DNA of 64,000 nucleotides from CAKZNE01 sp964485405. GTDB lineage: Bacteria; Bacteroidota; Bacteroidia; Flavobacteriales; Schleiferiaceae. This document shows positions 1 through 7,809 of this stretch, piece after piece. The stretch lies in assembly GCA_964485405.1 (NCBI GenBank), contig CAZAJG010000021.1, positions 1-64,000 of the forward strand, read 5' to 3'. The notes beneath the pieces are model-generated. The model was given only the letters and a program-made list of their open reading frames with translations. It had not been told where the DNA came from and did not search any database. A program made the translations under genes and the position numbers. Numbering within the stretch: the first letter of the stretch is position 1; each line of letters begins with the position of its first letter.

Positions 1-380
1 CGTGGTAGGAGATCGATTTTTCATATTCTCCTAACTGTCCATGGCTCCAACCCAAACGCCCCAAATCCCAAGCTTGCCCATCAATATTCCCCTGTTTTTC
101 ATACAAAGTCAATGACTGTTCGTAATAAGAGATCGATTTTTCATACTCTCCTAACAGTTTATGGTTCAAGCCCAAAAGACCCAAATTCCCGGCTTGCCCA
201 TCTATATTCCCTTGTTTTTCATACAAAGCCAAAGATTGCTCATGGTAAGAGATCGATTTTTCATACTCTCCTAACAGTTTATGGTTCAAGCCCAAAAGAC
301 CCAAATTCCCGGCTTGCCCATCTATATTCCCTTGTTTTTCATACAAAGTCAATGACTGTTCGTAATAAGAGATCGCTTTT
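1..380. repeat. Tandem 120-bp repeats encoding TPR units
   Basis: The sequence repeats with an exact period of 120 bases. Units 121-240 and 241-360 differ at only a few positions, unit 1-120 is more diverged, and a decayed partial copy starts at 361. Each unit encodes one 40-residue TPR of the ATPase on the minus strand (recurring YEKQGNIDGQAGNLG and EYEKSISYYEQSL). Near-identity at DNA level suggests recent duplication or gene conversion. The opposite strand carries a repetitive open frame at 112-399 that is only a shadow. Confidence 0.9.
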
Positions 381-1903
381 TCATAATCATCAAGCCTAAA
401 ATGTTTAAATCCCAATTTGAACAATAGGATAGCCTGTTTCTCAGAATCATTCTCTTTTTTGGCTTTTCTAAGGGATTTTTCATAGAATTCTATAGTGTCA
501 TTTTCAGTATTTTGATCATCTTCCTTATTCTCTTTCTGAACCTCACCCTTGTATATTTTGTGCAGCTTTCCTTTAAGCGCATCCATATTTTCCAAGTCCT
601 CTTTCCCAATAAAGCGGTCGTTTAAGTGTAAGATTTCTGCATAAAAACGCCCTTTTCTTTTAAAACCATTGTCAATATGCCTCAAAGCGTGGGAAGCAAT
701 TTCCTTCTCCCCATATAGGGGTATCAAAAAATCTGTGAGTATGCGCAAAGGATTTTCACTTAAACGATTGATGTAGCGTTTGTAGTAAAATAGGGCGAAT
801 ACCCTGTCTGCTACCACATATTTAAATTGTTTTTCTCCCTTTACCCTTTCCCCTTTAATTATTCTTTTTTGCTGTAAGCTTTTAAAGGCTTGGGAAATGT
901 CGGACTGCTTAGCACCTACAATCTCGGCCAACTCACTTTGGGATTTATTTTCTCCCGAACGAATTAAGGCGTCCAACAAAGTTTCGCTCTTCCCAGATAA
1001 GCTCTTAATGGTATCTATATAGTCTTTAGAAAAGTTTTCTATAATTTTATCTAAGGTCTCAGCCGTACTCCAGGCTTCATCTTCAAAAATCAAATTGGTG
1101 AGCACCACAGCTACCCTTAGGTTGCCACCAGAAAAATCGTGTATCGTCTTCAGCTTGGGTTTATAATCCTCTGGATTAATTTTTTTAAAACGTTTCGGGT
1201 CTTCTTGCTTTAGTAATTCTACTTTTTTATCAAAAAATTGCATGTAATCCTCATGTGTCCATGGATCCAATGCAATTTCCTGAAAGGCCTGAAATAGACG
1301 TTTATTGTAGTCTTTTTGGATATCGTGCTTAAGCGTGGCACTAATCAACATCAGGTTGGGAGTACTGGATAGTAATTCTCTCAAACGCGATTGATATACG
1401 GTGTTGGAAAACGCCTTATCCAGTAACTCATCCAAATTCTCTACCGCAGCAATCAGCAGATAATTAGGGTACTTTTGTTTTTGTTCTTCCAATTTATCTA
1501 ATAACTCCGCTTTAGCCTTTTTAAACTGTTCTGGGCTTTCTGTAAAATCGAACGAAGCGCTTTTAGAAGGACAATTAAAAGCTCGGCTGATGATTTCGGT
1601 AATAAATTCCGAAGGCTTTTTTATGTTTTGTTGCTCTTCAGGAAATAAGGCATAGTCAACATGAAGTTTCGCACTATTATCTGCTTGGGTTATTACCTGA
1701 AAATACCGCAGTAAAAAAGACTTTCCCAAACCTTTAGGACCGGTAAGTAAAATGTGCTGTATAGTTTCGGGGCTATCCGCATTTTCTTGAATAACTTGTT
1801 GTATTAGCTTAATGAGCTTACCCCTGCCCGAACATAAGGACAAGACTGCATCATCCTTTATGGCGTGTGTGTTTACGGTTTCTAAATTGTTGAAGTAACC
1901 CAT
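1..1903 (-). CDS. P-loop ATPase with winged helix and C-terminal TPR array (3' end outside window)
   Basis: I translated this by hand from an ATG at 1903; the frame is open to the window edge, giving 634 visible residues. The N-terminal third is an AAA/STAND-like ATPase: Walker A GPKGLGKS near residue 55 and a Walker B-like strand LLIAAVENLDELL near residue 150. A winged-helix-like segment follows (around SQSELAEIVGAKQSDISQAF), then a linker and, from about residue 500, 40-residue tetratricopeptide repeats that continue past the edge. The start lies 12 bases after the stop of another ATPase gene on the same strand, so the two are probably co-transcribed. Family knowledge: such ATPase-wHTH-TPR proteins are often signalling or defence NTPases; that role here is inference. 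The gene is absent from simple ORF calls only because its stop lies outside the window. Confidence 0.85.
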   Translation of the reverse strand, partial: MGYFNNLETVNTHAIKDDAVLSLCSGRGKLIKLIQQVIQENADSPETIQHILLTGPKGLGKSFLLRYFQVITQADNSAKLHVDYALFPEEQQNIKKPSEFITEIISRAFNCPSKSASFDFTESPEQFKKAKAELLDKLEEQKQKYPNYLLIAAVENLDELLDKAFSNTVYQSRLRELLSSTPNLMLISATLKHDIQKDYNKRLFQAFQEIALDPWTHEDYMQFFDKKVELLKQEDPKRFKKINPEDYKPKLKTIHDFSGGNLRVAVVLTNLIFEDEAWSTAETLDKIIENFSKDYIDTIKSLSGKSETLLDALIRSGENKSQSELAEIVGAKQSDISQAFKSLQQKRIIKGERVKGEKQFKYVVADRVFALFYYKRYINRLSENPLRILTDFLIPLYGEKEIASHALRHIDNGFKRKGRFYAEILHLNDRFIGKEDLENMDALKGKLHKIYKGEVQKENKEDDQNTENDTIEFYEKSLRKAKKENDSEKQAILLFKLGFKHFRLDDYEKAISYYEQSLTLYEKQGNIDGQAGNLGLLGLNHKLLGEYEKSISYHEQSLALYEKQGNIDGQAGNLGLLGLNHKLLGEYEKSISYYEQSLTLYEKQGNIDGQAWDLGRLGWSHGQLGEYEKSISYH

Positions 1904-1915
1904 GTTTTTGTGCTA

Positions 1916-3061
1916 TTAGTTTAATCCTCTTTTTACTGACCACCATCTTAAAACCAGTTGGAGAGAAAACTCCAACTTACCTTGTTTTTCGGATAGAAAA
2001 TCGTCTTGTAAAAGTCGGAGTAAAGTTGACCGATTAAAGGACTTTGCTTTACGTTGAAGATCTTGTGTGCTGATAGGCTGCTCTTTAGCTACAACATCCA
2101 ATAGAGTTTCCGCTTCTGTTGTATCGGCATATGCCGCCAAGCGCTCATCAAATTGTCGTAAAAAGGATAAGTCAAGATCGGGATATACTCGATTATAATA
2201 TATTTCTTCCACTTGAGCCACTGAATAGTTTGTTCCATGTAAAGCCAAGCAACTAAAAAACTTTTGAATGAAAAAAGGTACTCGATCTTCAATAAGTTCC
2301 AGCATCTTTTGAATGGATTCGTCACTTAGTTTAATCGCACGGGATGTGGCTAATAAAGTGATCATACCTTTGGCGGTTTCTTCTGAATATGGTTCTAATT
2401 GCACTCGGTTCAAGTCAGCGAGTAGTTTTTGAGATATTTTTTTTGATTCCAAAAAGTGATCGATCTGAATGGAACCACAAATCATCATGCTTATTCCAGA
2501 GTTTCTCCAAGACCTCAATAAGGCCAGCATGTTTTGAATATCAGATACACTGTATGTTTTGTCTCTAGCTTCTAGTAAGTTCTCAAAAAAGTAAGGTAAC
2601 TCATCAATGAAAATAATCAGCTTCTCCTTATGCTCGTCTGCTATTTTTTTTAGCGCCTCACTGATGGGTTTGTTATACTCGTAGAGAGCGTCTCTAAACT
2701 CTACCTCTAGCTTATCCAGTTTAAACCTTTTCACCTGGAGTGCCTTTATCAAATTTTGAGGCATGTTTTTGATGGAACCAAGTACTTTTTCCCAAAGGCT
2801 TTCAGGTAGCTGCTCTAAAATGGCCATAAAAAATTCAGAAGGACTGACCATGGCTTGGCAATCTATCAAATCGGTAACGGTATACTTCTTAATTTTAAGC
2901 TCCCGATTTACCTCTTTGAGTAAAGAACTTTTTCCTGTTCTCCTCAAACCTAGTAGGAGCACACTGTTTCCTTGAAGTAAATGATATAAAGCGAATTTTT
3001 TCTCTTCTTCTCTGCCTATAAATTCATCTCCGGATACGGGAGAGCCTACTACATTTTTCAT
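1916..3061 (-). CDS. STAND/archaeal-type P-loop ATPase with C-terminal winged helix
   Basis: 381 residues, probably cytosolic. Walker A is GLRRTGKSS near residue 38, preceded by FIGREEE, the usual lead-in of these ATPases. Walker B is KLIIFIDELPYF near residue 150. A sensor-like strand ICGSIQ follows, then a helical region and a C-terminal winged-helix segment ending in LVLRWWSVKRGL, a typical ending for this group. It is the upstream member of a two-gene unit with the TPR ATPase, 12 bases away, and a perfect inverted repeat lies just upstream at 3086-3115. Substrate and partner are unknown. Related ATPases occur as accessory or defence-like genes of variable presence, so a role in conflict or stress signalling is possible but inferred. 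Confidence 0.75.
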   Translation of the reverse strand: MKNVVGSPVSGDEFIGREEEKKFALYHLLQGNSVLLLGLRRTGKSSLLKEVNRELKIKKYTVTDLIDCQAMVSPSEFFMAILEQLPESLWEKVLGSIKNMPQNLIKALQVKRFKLDKLEVEFRDALYEYNKPISEALKKIADEHKEKLIIFIDELPYFFENLLEARDKTYSVSDIQNMLALLRSWRNSGISMMICGSIQIDHFLESKKISQKLLADLNRVQLEPYSEETAKGMITLLATSRAIKLSDESIQKMLELIEDRVPFFIQKFFSCLALHGTNYSVAQVEEIYYNRVYPDLDLSFLRQFDERLAAYADTTEAETLLDVVAKEQPISTQDLQRKAKSFNRSTLLRLLQDDFLSEKQGKLEFSLQLVLRWWSVKRGLN

Positions 3062-3085
3062 AACACATGTTTTTCTATGAGCTTG

Positions 3086-3115
3086 TTTTAATATGAATTC
3101 TGCTTCATATTAAAA
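3086..3115. promoter_or_regulatory. Perfect 12-bp inverted repeat upstream of the ATPase pair
   Basis: TTTTAATATGAA at 3086-3097 and TTCATATTAAAA at 3104-3115 are exact reverse complements with a 6-base spacer. A further CATATGAA follows at about 3147. The site sits 25 bases before the ATPase start (3061), between divergent genes. It could be an operator or a 5'-leader hairpin; no U-run on the minus strand follows directly, so it does not look like a simple terminator. Confidence 0.5.
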
Positions 3116-3254
3116 TCTCACTCTTCGAATGTATGAATTTAAACTCATATGAACAAAAAGTCATACCAAGTATCACTTGTGAAGAACCACCAAATCAACA
3201 GCCTACAGTTAGATTAGAACCTTTATATTTAGCGTGAACTTAAATTATACACAC

Positions 3255-3626
3255 ATGAAATTAGGCGCCTTTTCCATCAGTCTTGCGGTAAAAGACCTTC
3301 AAGTATCTAAAGATTTTTACGAAAAACTGGGCTTCTCGGTTTTTGCAGGTTCTATGGAACAGAATTACCTCATCATGAAAAATGGAAATGCTTTGGTCGG
3401 GCTTTTCTTTGGCATGTTTGAAAACAACATCCTTACTTTCAACCCAGGTTGGGACGAGAATGCTCAAACCTTAGATTCTTTTGAGGATGTAAGAGAAATT
3501 CAAAAGCACCTTAAGGAACATGGAATTCCCCTGCACAGCGAAGCAGACGAAAGCACCTCCGGACCAGGAAGTGTGGTTCTTTCCGATCCGGATGGCAACG
3601 CTATTCTCATCGATCAACACATCTAA
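3255..3626 (+). CDS. VOC (glyoxalase/bleomycin-resistance) superfamily protein
   Basis: About 123 residues from the ATG at 3255 (MKLGAFSISLAVKDL); an in-frame ATG at 3234 would add seven residues unlike the family. The pattern is a single vicinal oxygen chelate module: a beta strand SISLAVKDLQVSKDFYEKLGF, the central region, and the C-terminal VVLSDPDGNAILIDQH, which holds the usual DPDGN turn. Family members bind a metal and act as glyoxalases, dioxygenases or resistance proteins; the substrate cannot be read from sequence. It is divergent from the ATPase pair and has no obvious operon partner. Confidence 0.85.
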   Translation: MKLGAFSISLAVKDLQVSKDFYEKLGFSVFAGSMEQNYLIMKNGNALVGLFFGMFENNILTFNPGWDENAQTLDSFEDVREIQKHLKEHGIPLHSEADESTSGPGSVVLSDPDGNAILIDQHI

Positions 3627-3679
3627 ACCTTCTTTAAATTATTGAAAAACAATAGGTTAAACTTCAGTTTAATTTTATG

Positions 3680-3723
3680 ACTATAAAAATAGTTGTATAA
3701 TTAATTTTATAGTTATAGGTTTG
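3680..3723 (+). promoter_or_regulatory. Predicted promoter with overlapping inverted-repeat operator for the BlaI-like gene
   Basis: ACTATAAAA at 3680-3688 and its exact reverse complement TTTTATAGT at 3705-3713 flank TTG at 3693-3695. A TAGGTTTG at 3716-3723 matches the Bacteroidota -7 consensus TAnnTTTG, 20 bases after the TTG. BlaI/MecI repressors bind short palindromes over their own promoters, so autorepression fits. The -7 element ends only four bases before the ATG at 3728, implying a leaderless or very short-leader transcript. Confidence 0.5.
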
Positions 3724-3727
3724 CCCT

Positions 3728-4111
3728 ATGAAAGAGTTAACCAAGGCAGAAGAACAAGTAATGCGCATATTGTGGAAGCTAGAAAAAGCTTTTCTCAAAG
3801 ATGTGGTGGAAGAGTTTCCGGAACCTAGGCCGGCCTATACCACCATCTCTACTGTAATGCGTGTTTTGGTAAAAAAGGGGTTTATCGATTACCACACCCA
3901 TGGCAAGGTAAACGAATACTTCCCCAAGGTGAAGAAGACACAATATTTTGGAGATCACTTTAACCGAGTAATCAAAAACTTTTTTGATGGATCTGTGAAT
4001 TCTTTTGCTTCTTTCTTTACCGAAAACCAAGAGCTTAAACTGGAAGAACTCGAAGAGGTAAAACAGCTTTTAGAAGATAAAATAGAGAACCTAAAACAAC
4101 AGAATGACTAG
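3728..4111 (+). CDS. BlaI/MecI/CopY-family transcriptional repressor
   Basis: 127 residues, the usual family size. The N-terminal winged helix starts MKELTKAEEQVMRILWKLEKAFLKD and contains RPAYTTISTVMRVLVKKGFI, the recognition-helix region typical of BlaI/MecI. A charged helical C-terminus would dimerise. The downstream M56 peptidase gene overlaps by eight bases, the classic repressor/antirepressor pairing in which a signal makes the membrane protease inactivate the repressor. The inverted repeat at 3680-3713 is a plausible operator. Confidence 0.9.
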   Translation: MKELTKAEEQVMRILWKLEKAFLKDVVEEFPEPRPAYTTISTVMRVLVKKGFIDYHTHGKVNEYFPKVKKTQYFGDHFNRVIKNFFDGSVNSFASFFTENQELKLEELEEVKQLLEDKIENLKQQND

Positions 4112-5366
4112 CTTTCTTTATTATTTGCTGCACGTAAACTGTGTTTTTGCGGTCTTGGTTTTATTCTATTTTCTAGCGGTTAGAAAGTTGAGTTTTCATA
4201 CCGCAAATCGGTGGCTGCTTCTTTCTTTCATACCGGTTTCTTTACTGATTCCAAAGCTTAAATTGAACCTCATTACATGGCGTTCTTCTTCTGCTATTGT
4301 TGACGAACCTGCAGCTTTAAACGAAGCAGAATTAGAGGTGTTATCCGATTTAGCTGCTCCAGCTTCCTTTTTACAAAGCATCAGCATTCTAGAAATGGTG
4401 TACAGCTTAGGGGCTCTATTTTTACTTGGGCGACTCCTGTTTCAGCTAGTTAAACTGTTCAACACAAGATTAAAAGCTAAGCCTGTATCTAAAGGAAATA
4501 ATAGCTTTTTTAGAGTGGATACACCTGCTGCCTTTTCGGCTTTTAATTGGGTATTTATCCCCAAAGATGAGGACCCAAATAAGCTGATATTAAAGCATGA
4601 GGAAGCACATGTTAAACTCTTTCATACCCTAGACTTATTACTTGCCGAATTATTTATTGCCTTGAGTTGGTTTAACCCTTTTGTTTTTCTCTTTCGCAAA
4701 CAACTCAAGTGCATACATGAGTATCAGGCAGACGAATACGTTTTAACCCAAAATGTAAAAACATCTGACTATTTAAGGTTGATGGCGGATCATCTTATTC
4801 CGGCATCCCATCCACCGCTTAGCAGTCATTTTAAAAGTATAACGATTAAAAACAGAATTGAAATGATTACAAAACATAAAAGCGCCAAACCTCAACTCCT
4901 CCGGTATCTTAGTCTATTGCCTATTGGTTTGTTGATGGTGTTTATTTTTAGCTCTTTTAAAGGCAGCAAGCCTTCCATATTTCCTATTAAAAATGGAGAG
5001 TATAAATCTATAAGCTCCCGTTTTGGAAACCGAACAGAACCTAAAACCAAAACGGTAAAACTGCATGGTGGTATTGATATTTCAGCCAAGGCTGGAACAA
5101 ATATTATGGCTACCGGTGGCGGAGTAGTAAAGCTTGCCAAAATGCACAATAAATGGGGAAATTTGGTCATTATTGATCATGGCGATGGTTACGAAACCTG
5201 GTATGCTCACATGCAAGGTATTGATGTTCAAAAAGGAGATCCCGTAAAAACGGGCACAACCATTGGCCGTGTAGGCAATACCGGACTGAGCTTTGGGCCG
5301 CATTTGCATTATGAAGTTCGGCTTAATGGCAAGCGATTAAACCCTGAAAAGTTTTATACCAAATGA
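4104..5366 (+). CDS. BlaR1-like M56 membrane metallopeptidase fused to an M23 (LytM) peptidase domain
   Basis: 420 residues. Residues 1-125 hold several membrane helices; the M56 zinc motif HEEAH is at 165-169, followed by FNPFVFLFRKQL and the downstream glutamate region EYQADEYVL. A last membrane segment near residue 268 (LLPIGLLMVFIFSSF) leads to a C-terminal M23 domain with all expected zinc/catalytic residues: H321 and D325 (HGGID), H369 (YAHM), H400 and H402 (HLH). In classical BlaR1 the extracytoplasmic sensor is a penicillin-binding domain; here it is a peptidoglycan endopeptidase-type domain. It overlaps the BlaI-like gene by eight bases. Likely role: coupling cell-wall state or turnover to repressor cleavage (inference). 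Database naming has used M23/M56 for similar fusions, so the architecture is not unique. Confidence 0.85.
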   Translation: MTSFLYYLLHVNCVFAVLVLFYFLAVRKLSFHTANRWLLLSFIPVSLLIPKLKLNLITWRSSSAIVDEPAALNEAELEVLSDLAAPASFLQSISILEMVYSLGALFLLGRLLFQLVKLFNTRLKAKPVSKGNNSFFRVDTPAAFSAFNWVFIPKDEDPNKLILKHEEAHVKLFHTLDLLLAELFIALSWFNPFVFLFRKQLKCIHEYQADEYVLTQNVKTSDYLRLMADHLIPASHPPLSSHFKSITIKNRIEMITKHKSAKPQLLRYLSLLPIGLLMVFIFSSFKGSKPSIFPIKNGEYKSISSRFGNRTEPKTKTVKLHGGIDISAKAGTNIMATGGGVVKLAKMHNKWGNLVIIDHGDGYETWYAHMQGIDVQKGDPVKTGTTIGRVGNTGLSFGPHLHYEVRLNGKRLNPEKFYTK

Positions 5367-5370
5367 AGTA

Positions 5371-5399
5371 AAAAGCCTCGCCTTGGTGAGGCTTTTTTT
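5371..5399 (+). terminator. Intrinsic terminator after the M56-M23 gene
   Basis: AAGCCTC at 5373-5379 pairs with GAGGCTT at 5388-5394, followed by a T-run to 5399. It begins a few bases after the stop codon at 5366, so it closes the BlaI/M56-M23 unit. Confidence 0.85.
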
Positions 5400-5447
5400 A
5401 TCTACTCTGGCTACTCTACCTTTACGCTTCCTTAAAGCGCATTGCAG

Positions 5448-5873
5448 ATGAGTGAAAAAAACTATTTGAATGCTTCTAACGAAGCGGGTCGCGAATTTCT
5501 TCTTGGACCGATACAAGGTGAAGTGACCATGCTAAACCTTTTGAAATTTAGAAGCACTGCTGACTATTCAAATTTGGATCATCTAGCTCCAGCTGCCCCT
5601 ATTAGTGGGGAAGAGGCTTACAATCTTTATCTTGAAAACACACTTCCCTTTCTTAAAGAAGCAGGAAGTGAAGTGCTTTTTGTAGGCAAGTGTAGCCCTT
5701 TTCTTATTGGCCCAGCAGCTGAAAACTGGGACTTCATGTTGCTGGTAAAACATAGCAGTAAGGAAAGATTTATTGCTTTCGCTGCGAATACGGATTATTT
5801 AAAAATAACAGGACATCGCAGCGCGGCCATCACCGATTCTAGACTTCTTCCTATAGAAGAAATAAACCTTTAA
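5448..5873 (+). CDS. DUF1330-like (dimeric alpha-beta barrel) small protein
   Basis: About 141 residues from the ATG at 5448 (MSEKNYLNAS). The pattern GEVTMLNLLKF, followed by a paired strand LPFLKEAGSEVLFVG and a late WDFMLLVKH strand, resembles the DUF1330/ABM fold. These are usually small dimeric cytosolic proteins without an assigned reaction. It is followed seven bases later by a secreted DinB-like gene and lies after a strong terminator, so it probably starts its own transcript. Confidence 0.6.
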   Translation: MSEKNYLNASNEAGREFLLGPIQGEVTMLNLLKFRSTADYSNLDHLAPAAPISGEEAYNLYLENTLPFLKEAGSEVLFVGKCSPFLIGPAAENWDFMLLVKHSSKERFIAFAANTDYLKITGHRSAAITDSRLLPIEEINL

Positions 5874-5880
5874 AAAACGC

Positions 5881-6477
5881 ATGATCAAATCAGCCCTTCT
5901 CTTTAGCTCAGCTCTTCTTTTTTCATTAACTCTACACGCTCAGAATATGGATAACATACCTTATGCCGAAATACCGCAAGCTCCAGAAGTTTATAATGCT
6001 TCAACTGTTTTAGCAAGAAGCATAGATGGCCTAGGTTATCGTTTATATTGGGCAACAGAAGATCTCTCCACAGAGGGATTGAGCTACGATCCGGGTAACG
6101 ATAACAGAACCATAAACCAGCTTATAGATCACCTCTTGAGCCTTTCTTTCACCATTTTAAATACGGTAGAGGGCAAACCTAACATTCGTCCGGAAGCTAA
6201 AACCGAGGGTAACTTTTTAGAAAAAAGAGCGCTCACCCTAAAAAACCTAAAAGCCGCAAGCGATGCACTCCGTAAAATGTCGGACAGTAAATTGGCCGAA
6301 ACCGAGCTTATCTTTCAAAGAGGTGAAAAAACCTCCACTTTTCCATTGTGGAATTTAATCAATGGACCTGTTGCCGATGCCATGTATCACACAGGGCAAG
6401 TGGTTTCTTACCGCAGATCCGCTGGTGATCCCATCAACCCAAAAGTGAATGTGTTTATGGGTAAAAACAGGGAGTAA
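5881..6477 (+). CDS. Exported DinB-like protein
   Basis: 198 residues with an N-terminal signal peptide (MIKSALLFSSALLFSLTLHA, cleavage near AQN). The mature part resembles the DinB/YfiT four-helix fold: a histidine in INQLIDHLLSLSF and another in DAMYHTGQVVSYRRSAG, where metal ligands usually lie. DinB-like proteins are typically cytosolic metal-dependent thiol transferases, so an exported form is somewhat unusual though known in Bacteroidota. Substrate unknown. Confidence 0.7.
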   Translation: MIKSALLFSSALLFSLTLHAQNMDNIPYAEIPQAPEVYNASTVLARSIDGLGYRLYWATEDLSTEGLSYDPGNDNRTINQLIDHLLSLSFTILNTVEGKPNIRPEAKTEGNFLEKRALTLKNLKAASDALRKMSDSKLAETELIFQRGEKTSTFPLWNLINGPVADAMYHTGQVVSYRRSAGDPINPKVNVFMGKNRE

Positions 6478-6539
6478 CGCTCGAGCCAAATGCAAAATTA
6501 GGAGCGGTTACACTCAAAAATAGATAAGGTTAAACCGAA

Positions 6540-7733
6540 CTAATTAATAACCCCTAACTCCTTACCTACCTTGGTAAAAGCCGCAACAGCCTTATCTAGA
6601 TGCTCGGTTTCATGCGCAGCAGAAAGCTGTACACGAATACGAGCTTGCTCCTTAGGCACTACCGGGTAAAAGAATCCAATAACATAAATCCCTTCTTCCA
6701 GCAAACGATCTGCAAATTTTTGGGATAATGCCGCATCGTACAACATAATAGGTACAATGGCAGAGTCACCATCTTTAATATCAAAACCAGCTTCTTTAAC
6801 GCCTTTCTTAAAGTAATTCACATTATCCTCCAGCTTATCACGAAGGTGAGTGCTTTCATTTAACAGATCAAATACCGCATTGGAAGCTCCAACAATAGAA
6901 GGCGCCAAAGAGTTAGAAAATAAGTATGGACGAGAATGCTGACGTAGCATTTCAATAATTTCTTTTCTTCCGGTTGTAAAACCACCCATGGCTCCACCTA
7001 GGGCTTTACCTAAAGTTCCGGTAATAATGTCTATTCTTCCCATCACTCCATTCAGCTCATGGGTACCTCTTCCGGTTTTTCCAATAAATCCAGTGGCGTG
7101 ACATTCATCCACCATCACGAGTGCATCATACTTTTCCGCTAAATCACAGATTTTATCCAATTGCGCTACATAACCATCCATGGAGAAAACTCCATCGGTT
7201 ACTATAATTTTAAAACGTGCCGTGTCTTTAGCTTCGATCAGTTTCGCTTCTAAATCCGCCATATCGTTGTTGGCATAACGGTAGCGTTGTGCTTTACACA
7301 ATCTTACTCCATCAATAATAGAAGCATGGTTTAAAGAGTCGGAAATAATCGCATCTTCAGCGGTAAGCAAAGGCTCAAAAACACCCCCGTTTGCATCAAA
7401 AGCTGCAGCATACAAGATGGTATCTTCTGTGCCTAAAAAATCGGCTATCTTTTGTTCTAGTTCTTTATGAATATCCTGTGTGCCACAGATAAAGCGAACG
7501 GAAGACATTCCAAAACCATGTGTGTCTAAAGTGTTTTTTGCAGCTTCAACCACTTTAGGGTGTGAGGATAGACCTAGATAGTTATTCGCACAAAAGTTCA
7601 ACACTTTTTGTCCGCCTTGAACTTCAATTTCTGCATTTTGCTCTCCGGTTATGATTCTTTCCTTTTTGAAAAGTCCAGAGGCTTCGATATTTTTTAGTTC
7701 GTCTTGTAAGTGTTGTTGCAACTTGCCGTACAT
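6540..7733 (-). CDS. kbl: Glycine C-acetyltransferase (2-amino-3-ketobutyrate CoA ligase)
   Basis: 397 residues from the ATG at 7733 (MYGKLQQHLQDELKNI), the normal family length; an upstream in-frame start at 7766 would lie inside the promoter. PLP-dependent fold-type I enzyme of the alpha-oxoamine synthase family, converting 2-amino-3-ketobutyrate and CoA to glycine and acetyl-CoA in threonine breakdown. Seen: NNYLGLSSHPKV, the DECHATGFIG segment, and TGTLGKALGGAMGG with the Schiff-base lysine. Kbl is favoured over biotin or serine-palmitoyl synthases by the N-terminal pattern and the overall match. No threonine dehydrogenase gene is adjacent. Confidence 0.92.
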   Translation of the reverse strand: MYGKLQQHLQDELKNIEASGLFKKERIITGEQNAEIEVQGGQKVLNFCANNYLGLSSHPKVVEAAKNTLDTHGFGMSSVRFICGTQDIHKELEQKIADFLGTEDTILYAAAFDANGGVFEPLLTAEDAIISDSLNHASIIDGVRLCKAQRYRYANNDMADLEAKLIEAKDTARFKIIVTDGVFSMDGYVAQLDKICDLAEKYDALVMVDECHATGFIGKTGRGTHELNGVMGRIDIITGTLGKALGGAMGGFTTGRKEIIEMLRQHSRPYLFSNSLAPSIVGASNAVFDLLNESTHLRDKLEDNVNYFKKGVKEAGFDIKDGDSAIVPIMLYDAALSQKFADRLLEEGIYVIGFFYPVVPKEQARIRVQLSAAHETEHLDKAVAAFTKVGKELGVIN

Positions 7734-7763
7734 AGTGTGCTTATCTTTTGGGTTGAAGTGGCA

Positions 7764-7795
7764 CAAATATAAAATTTAGTTGAGGCCAATAGCAA
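7764..7795 (-). promoter_or_regulatory. Predicted promoter for kbl
   Basis: On the minus strand TTG (7795-7793) is followed after 21 bases by TATATTTG (7771-7764), an exact match to TAnnTTTG. The expected start site leaves a leader of about 25 bases before the ATG at 7733. Confidence 0.5.
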
Positions 7796-7809
7796 GTGCT
7801 GAACAATAA

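Noticed and set aside
112..399. Repetitive plus-strand open frame of 95 codons
   Set aside because: It is the antisense shadow of the TPR repeats; the minus strand encodes a coherent ATPase-TPR protein.
1..400. CRISPR-like array
   Set aside because: Units are contiguous 120-bp coding repeats with no spacers.
6473..6515. Hairpin between convergent DinB-like gene and kbl
   Set aside because: GCTC/GAGC arms are short with a bulge and no T-run, so support is too weak.
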